A stretch of 64,000 bases of DNA from Ganoderma boninense. Its lineage: Eukaryota; Basidiomycota; Agaricomycetes; Polyporales; Polyporaceae. Location of the stretch: NCBI GenBank assembly GCA_002900995.3, contig CM035306.1, forward strand, positions 1,054,001-1,118,000, read 5' to 3'. A program made the translations under genes and the position numbers. Positions 61,404 through 64,000 of this stretch are shown in pieces (the first letter of the stretch is position 1; every line of letters begins with the position of its first letter). The notes below the pieces were generated by a model. The model was not told the DNA's origin. It searched no databases and saw only the letters and a list, made by a program, of their open reading frames with translations.

Positions 61404-63695
61404 CTACTCTTCATCGGTCGGGTCGAGAGCATCTTCTACCCGCCGTAAACAGACCTCCCCATCCATCGTTCCAGACAACAGCACGATCCCATCGGGAAAG
61501 AAAACCACTCGCTCTACGGGTTGATCGTGTTCAAACTTTGCCACACACGACCCATCGCTTGTCCTCCACAACCGCACCGTCGAGTCCCGCGACGCCGACG
61601 TGATGTATCTCCCGCACGGGGAGAAGCACGCCGCCGAAACCTCCCGTGTATGGCCTCGGAGCTCGAATAGCTCAACGCCTGCGTGCGCGTCCCAGATCTT
61701 CGCTGTTCTGTTCTCCAACACCGCCAACAGTAGCTTCCCATCGGGTGAGAATGAGACGTCCTTCACCCATCCTCCTTGTTCCAGCATGTATAGTCTGCCT
61801 CCCACTTCGGAGCTGACGTCCCATATTTCGACCGCGACAGGACTAAATGCGACGGCAAGACGCATTGCCTGGGAGTCGAACGCTGCAGGCACGTCCGTGC
61901 TTCTGATCTCATTGTCTCGACCCGGGCGCACGCGCTTGTGCAGCTTGCCCGACTCGACTCCCCAGACCCAATAGTCCCGGGCGGATTTGGAGCAAAGCCA
62001 ACGGCCGTCGGGGAAAAATTCGACAGAACGAATGTACCCATGTCCAGGCATGTCGAGCACACGAAGCTGGCGGAAGGTGTGTGCGTCCCAAAGCCGAGCG
62101 GTCTCCCTCCACGACCCGGTGGCGATCGTATTTCCATCTGGGGACCACGCGCAGCTTGCCATCATTCCCGTATCCCCTTCCAGGGTAGAAACCTTCCGGA
62201 CCTCTTGGCTTAGGTCCCATATGACCACCTCCCCATCGCGGCCGGCGGAGACTAGACGACGGCTGTCTGGAGAGAACGCGAGGGACCAGACAGACTTGTA
62301 ACGGTGGGCGACCCAGCGCTGGGCTATGCATCCATTGGGATCCCAAAGGATAATGGTGGAGTCGTCAGAACCACTTGCTACCCACTTGCTATCCGGGGAA
62401 ACGACGAGAGCTAGTAGCCTAGCCTCATGACCGGGAGCAAGAACTGCAAAACAGGCGATCAATTCCCCGCAGGCAGTGCAACAGATTCGGATATCTACCT
62501 ATCTGGTCGGGCTTTACGGTGAGTACGCCACGTCGAAACAGCCTGGGGAAATACTTTCCGAACTCTTGAATCCAGAATGAACTACTCCCCGCGCGCAAGG
62601 GCGCGCGCACGACGCACACGAACCTTGGCTGGGAGACCCGAAGTAGGGCTTCTTCCATATCTTGGTATGCCTGTGGCTGATGTCTGCTAAAGGAAAGTAG
62701 CTCTCCTGCCACCTGAAGGCCTGCCGCGGAGTCCAACTCAAGTCCGACTTCGAGCTCCATCAGAGCTGGGAGGCGAAGACCCTGCAAGAGCATGGCGATG
62801 TTGGCGATATTTTCCCATTCAAAGCTCTGCAATTGTAGCACGAGCGTTCGTAGCCGAAGCCAGTGCGACGGAAGCACTGAGATGGTTCCTAACTTCATTC
62901 CTACAACAGTATATGAAAAAAAAATATGTCTACTCTGTAGGACCCCTAAGCTTACCTCTGGTGAGACTGAGAATCTCCACCGTGGAAGACACAAGATCTG
63001 AGTGGAAAAGGAGTGGAACCACTGATGCGTTACTGCGGCGCCCCGTGAGAGACTGGTCATCTATCTGCAAAACAAAATGCCGACCGTAAGTGCATCTTAC
63101 TACGGACGACAGGACCGAAGTCACTCACAGCTAGGGTCTTCAAGTGCATCTTCCCAAAGAGGTGCCGTTTGATTGTCTCAAGCAGTGCTATATCGCCCTG
63201 AGCTTGAATGACGACATCGGTGCACACGAGATTTTCTAGGGCTGCAAGCGCTAAGAGGACCTGGCCGAAGGAGGCGGACGTGGTAAAGGAAACATTGACG
63301 AGGTGTAGAGTGTGAACATGGGACCCCAGTCGCCCTAGACAAGCAAGACTGAGGGAGTGCTGGGCGAGAATGGGGTGAGTGTTTTCGGGTTCCCGTGAGA
63401 TGCACCTAAGCTCGGAGAGTTTCGGGAGGAGGTATAGGAGGGAGGGTCCGAACGCATTCGGCGGAACGACTGTTGATCGGACCAAAGGTGCCAAGCGAGG
63501 ATTGGCTCGGAGGAAATCGACAAACAAGAGGGCTTGTGGCCTACTCTTGAGATCAACCTCAGAAAACATGACACGTTGGCTGCGAGGACGGAGTTGACGA
63601 CATGTGTGGGAAAGGTTGCATAGAGTTTCCAGATGGTTAGCACAATGATCGACGACCCGCTCAATGAGCTCCCAGGGCAGGAGGGGGGATTTCAT
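61404..63695 (-). CDS. F-box protein with WD40 propeller
   Basis: Four exons (63129-63695, 62956-63064, 62499-62900, 61404-62443) join exactly in phase to 705 aa. The amino end MKSPLLPWELIERVVDHCAN followed by LCNLSHTCRQLRPRS is an F-box. A leucine-rich middle (LRTLVLQLQSFEW, LRLPALMELEVGLEL) resembles Agaricomycete F-box proteins. After the third intron (gtagat...gcag) the sequence enters WD40 repeats: LALVVSPDSKWVASGSDDS, LAFSPDSRRLVSAGRDGEV, CAWSPDGNTIATGSW and others, about seven or eight blades ending with VERVVFFPDG. The fusion predicts an SCF adaptor using a beta-propeller to bind substrate. The alternative is two adjacent genes, but I see no stop or new start between them. Confidence 0.8.
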
Positions 63696-64000
63696 GGTCA
63701 CTAGCGAGGGTGAGAAAAGAGCCAGAAACGTGAACGCGACTCAAGAACCGGGGGCATTACAAACGGCGACAGTTACTCGGGAACAGACTCGGCCCCGCTA
63801 CAACACCGCTGAGGAGCAAAACCCGAAGTTCCGCAAAGTGATGATCGTTACATGAATGAACTTCGGAAAGCTGCCATAGGCCAGGTCCTGATAGCAACCA
63901 AAGATTGGGTTAGACCTCGCACAGGAACCGTCTACAGAGCCATGAAACCTTACGTACCTCTGTGGTAGCGGACCACAAGTCCCGAACGCCTGCTCAGCTG

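Overview
The window reads as nuclear DNA of a filamentous basidiomycete, most likely a wood-decay Agaricomycete of polypore type. The basis is short spliceosomal introns (about 50-100 nt) in nearly every conserved gene, GC-rich coding DNA, and expanded families of MYND fingers, F-box proteins and a seven-helix membrane protein that are typical of that class. No prokaryotic, viral or organellar gene is recognised. The exact species is not inferable.

Layout. (1) 1-20.2 kb is an accessory region. It opens with a near-perfect 585-bp-arm palindrome (225-1462). Four paralogous seven-helix membrane protein genes follow, all on the minus strand (1.5-3.2, 5.4-7.0, 11.8-13.2 and 15.7-17.6 kb), interleaved with three MYND-finger genes or pseudogenes. 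The fourth membrane gene is broken by a 329-bp MITE-like insertion. (2) 20.2-23.2 kb holds a decayed MYND fragment and a 670-aa F-box protein. A diverged inverted copy of the same pair lies at 40.4-43.6 kb. (3) Between these inverted arms is a compact block of conserved genes: an unknown basidiomycete protein, Rab11/Ypt31, L-rhamnose mutarotase-like, EMC4, Cdc42, a spartin/senescence-domain protein, phosducin-like protein 2 and a Dicer-like ribonuclease. (4) 43-51 kb has more MYND paralogues and an F-box/LRR-like gene. (5) About 50.5-58.8 kb is gene-poor and probably decayed. (6) 58.8-63.7 kb has a MYND pseudogene and a gene that splices an F-box amino half onto a WD40 propeller.

Gene models were built by hand from splice sites and reading phase. 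For Rab11, EMC4, Cdc42, PLP2, L-rhamnose mutarotase, the F-box-WD40 gene and four MYND genes the exon lengths close exactly in frame. Dicer and the spartin-like gene each need one extra nucleotide to stay open, so either the locus is mutated or the assembly carries single-base indels.

Functionally, the middle block is housekeeping: vesicle traffic (Rab11), polarity (Cdc42), ER membrane protein insertion (EMC4), protein-folding support (PLP2) and RNA silencing (Dicer). The flanks are fast-evolving gene families with duplications, pseudogenes and small transposons. The two large inverted structures (the palindrome and the F-box arms) are plausible sources of hairpin RNA or of inversion by recombination; this is inference.
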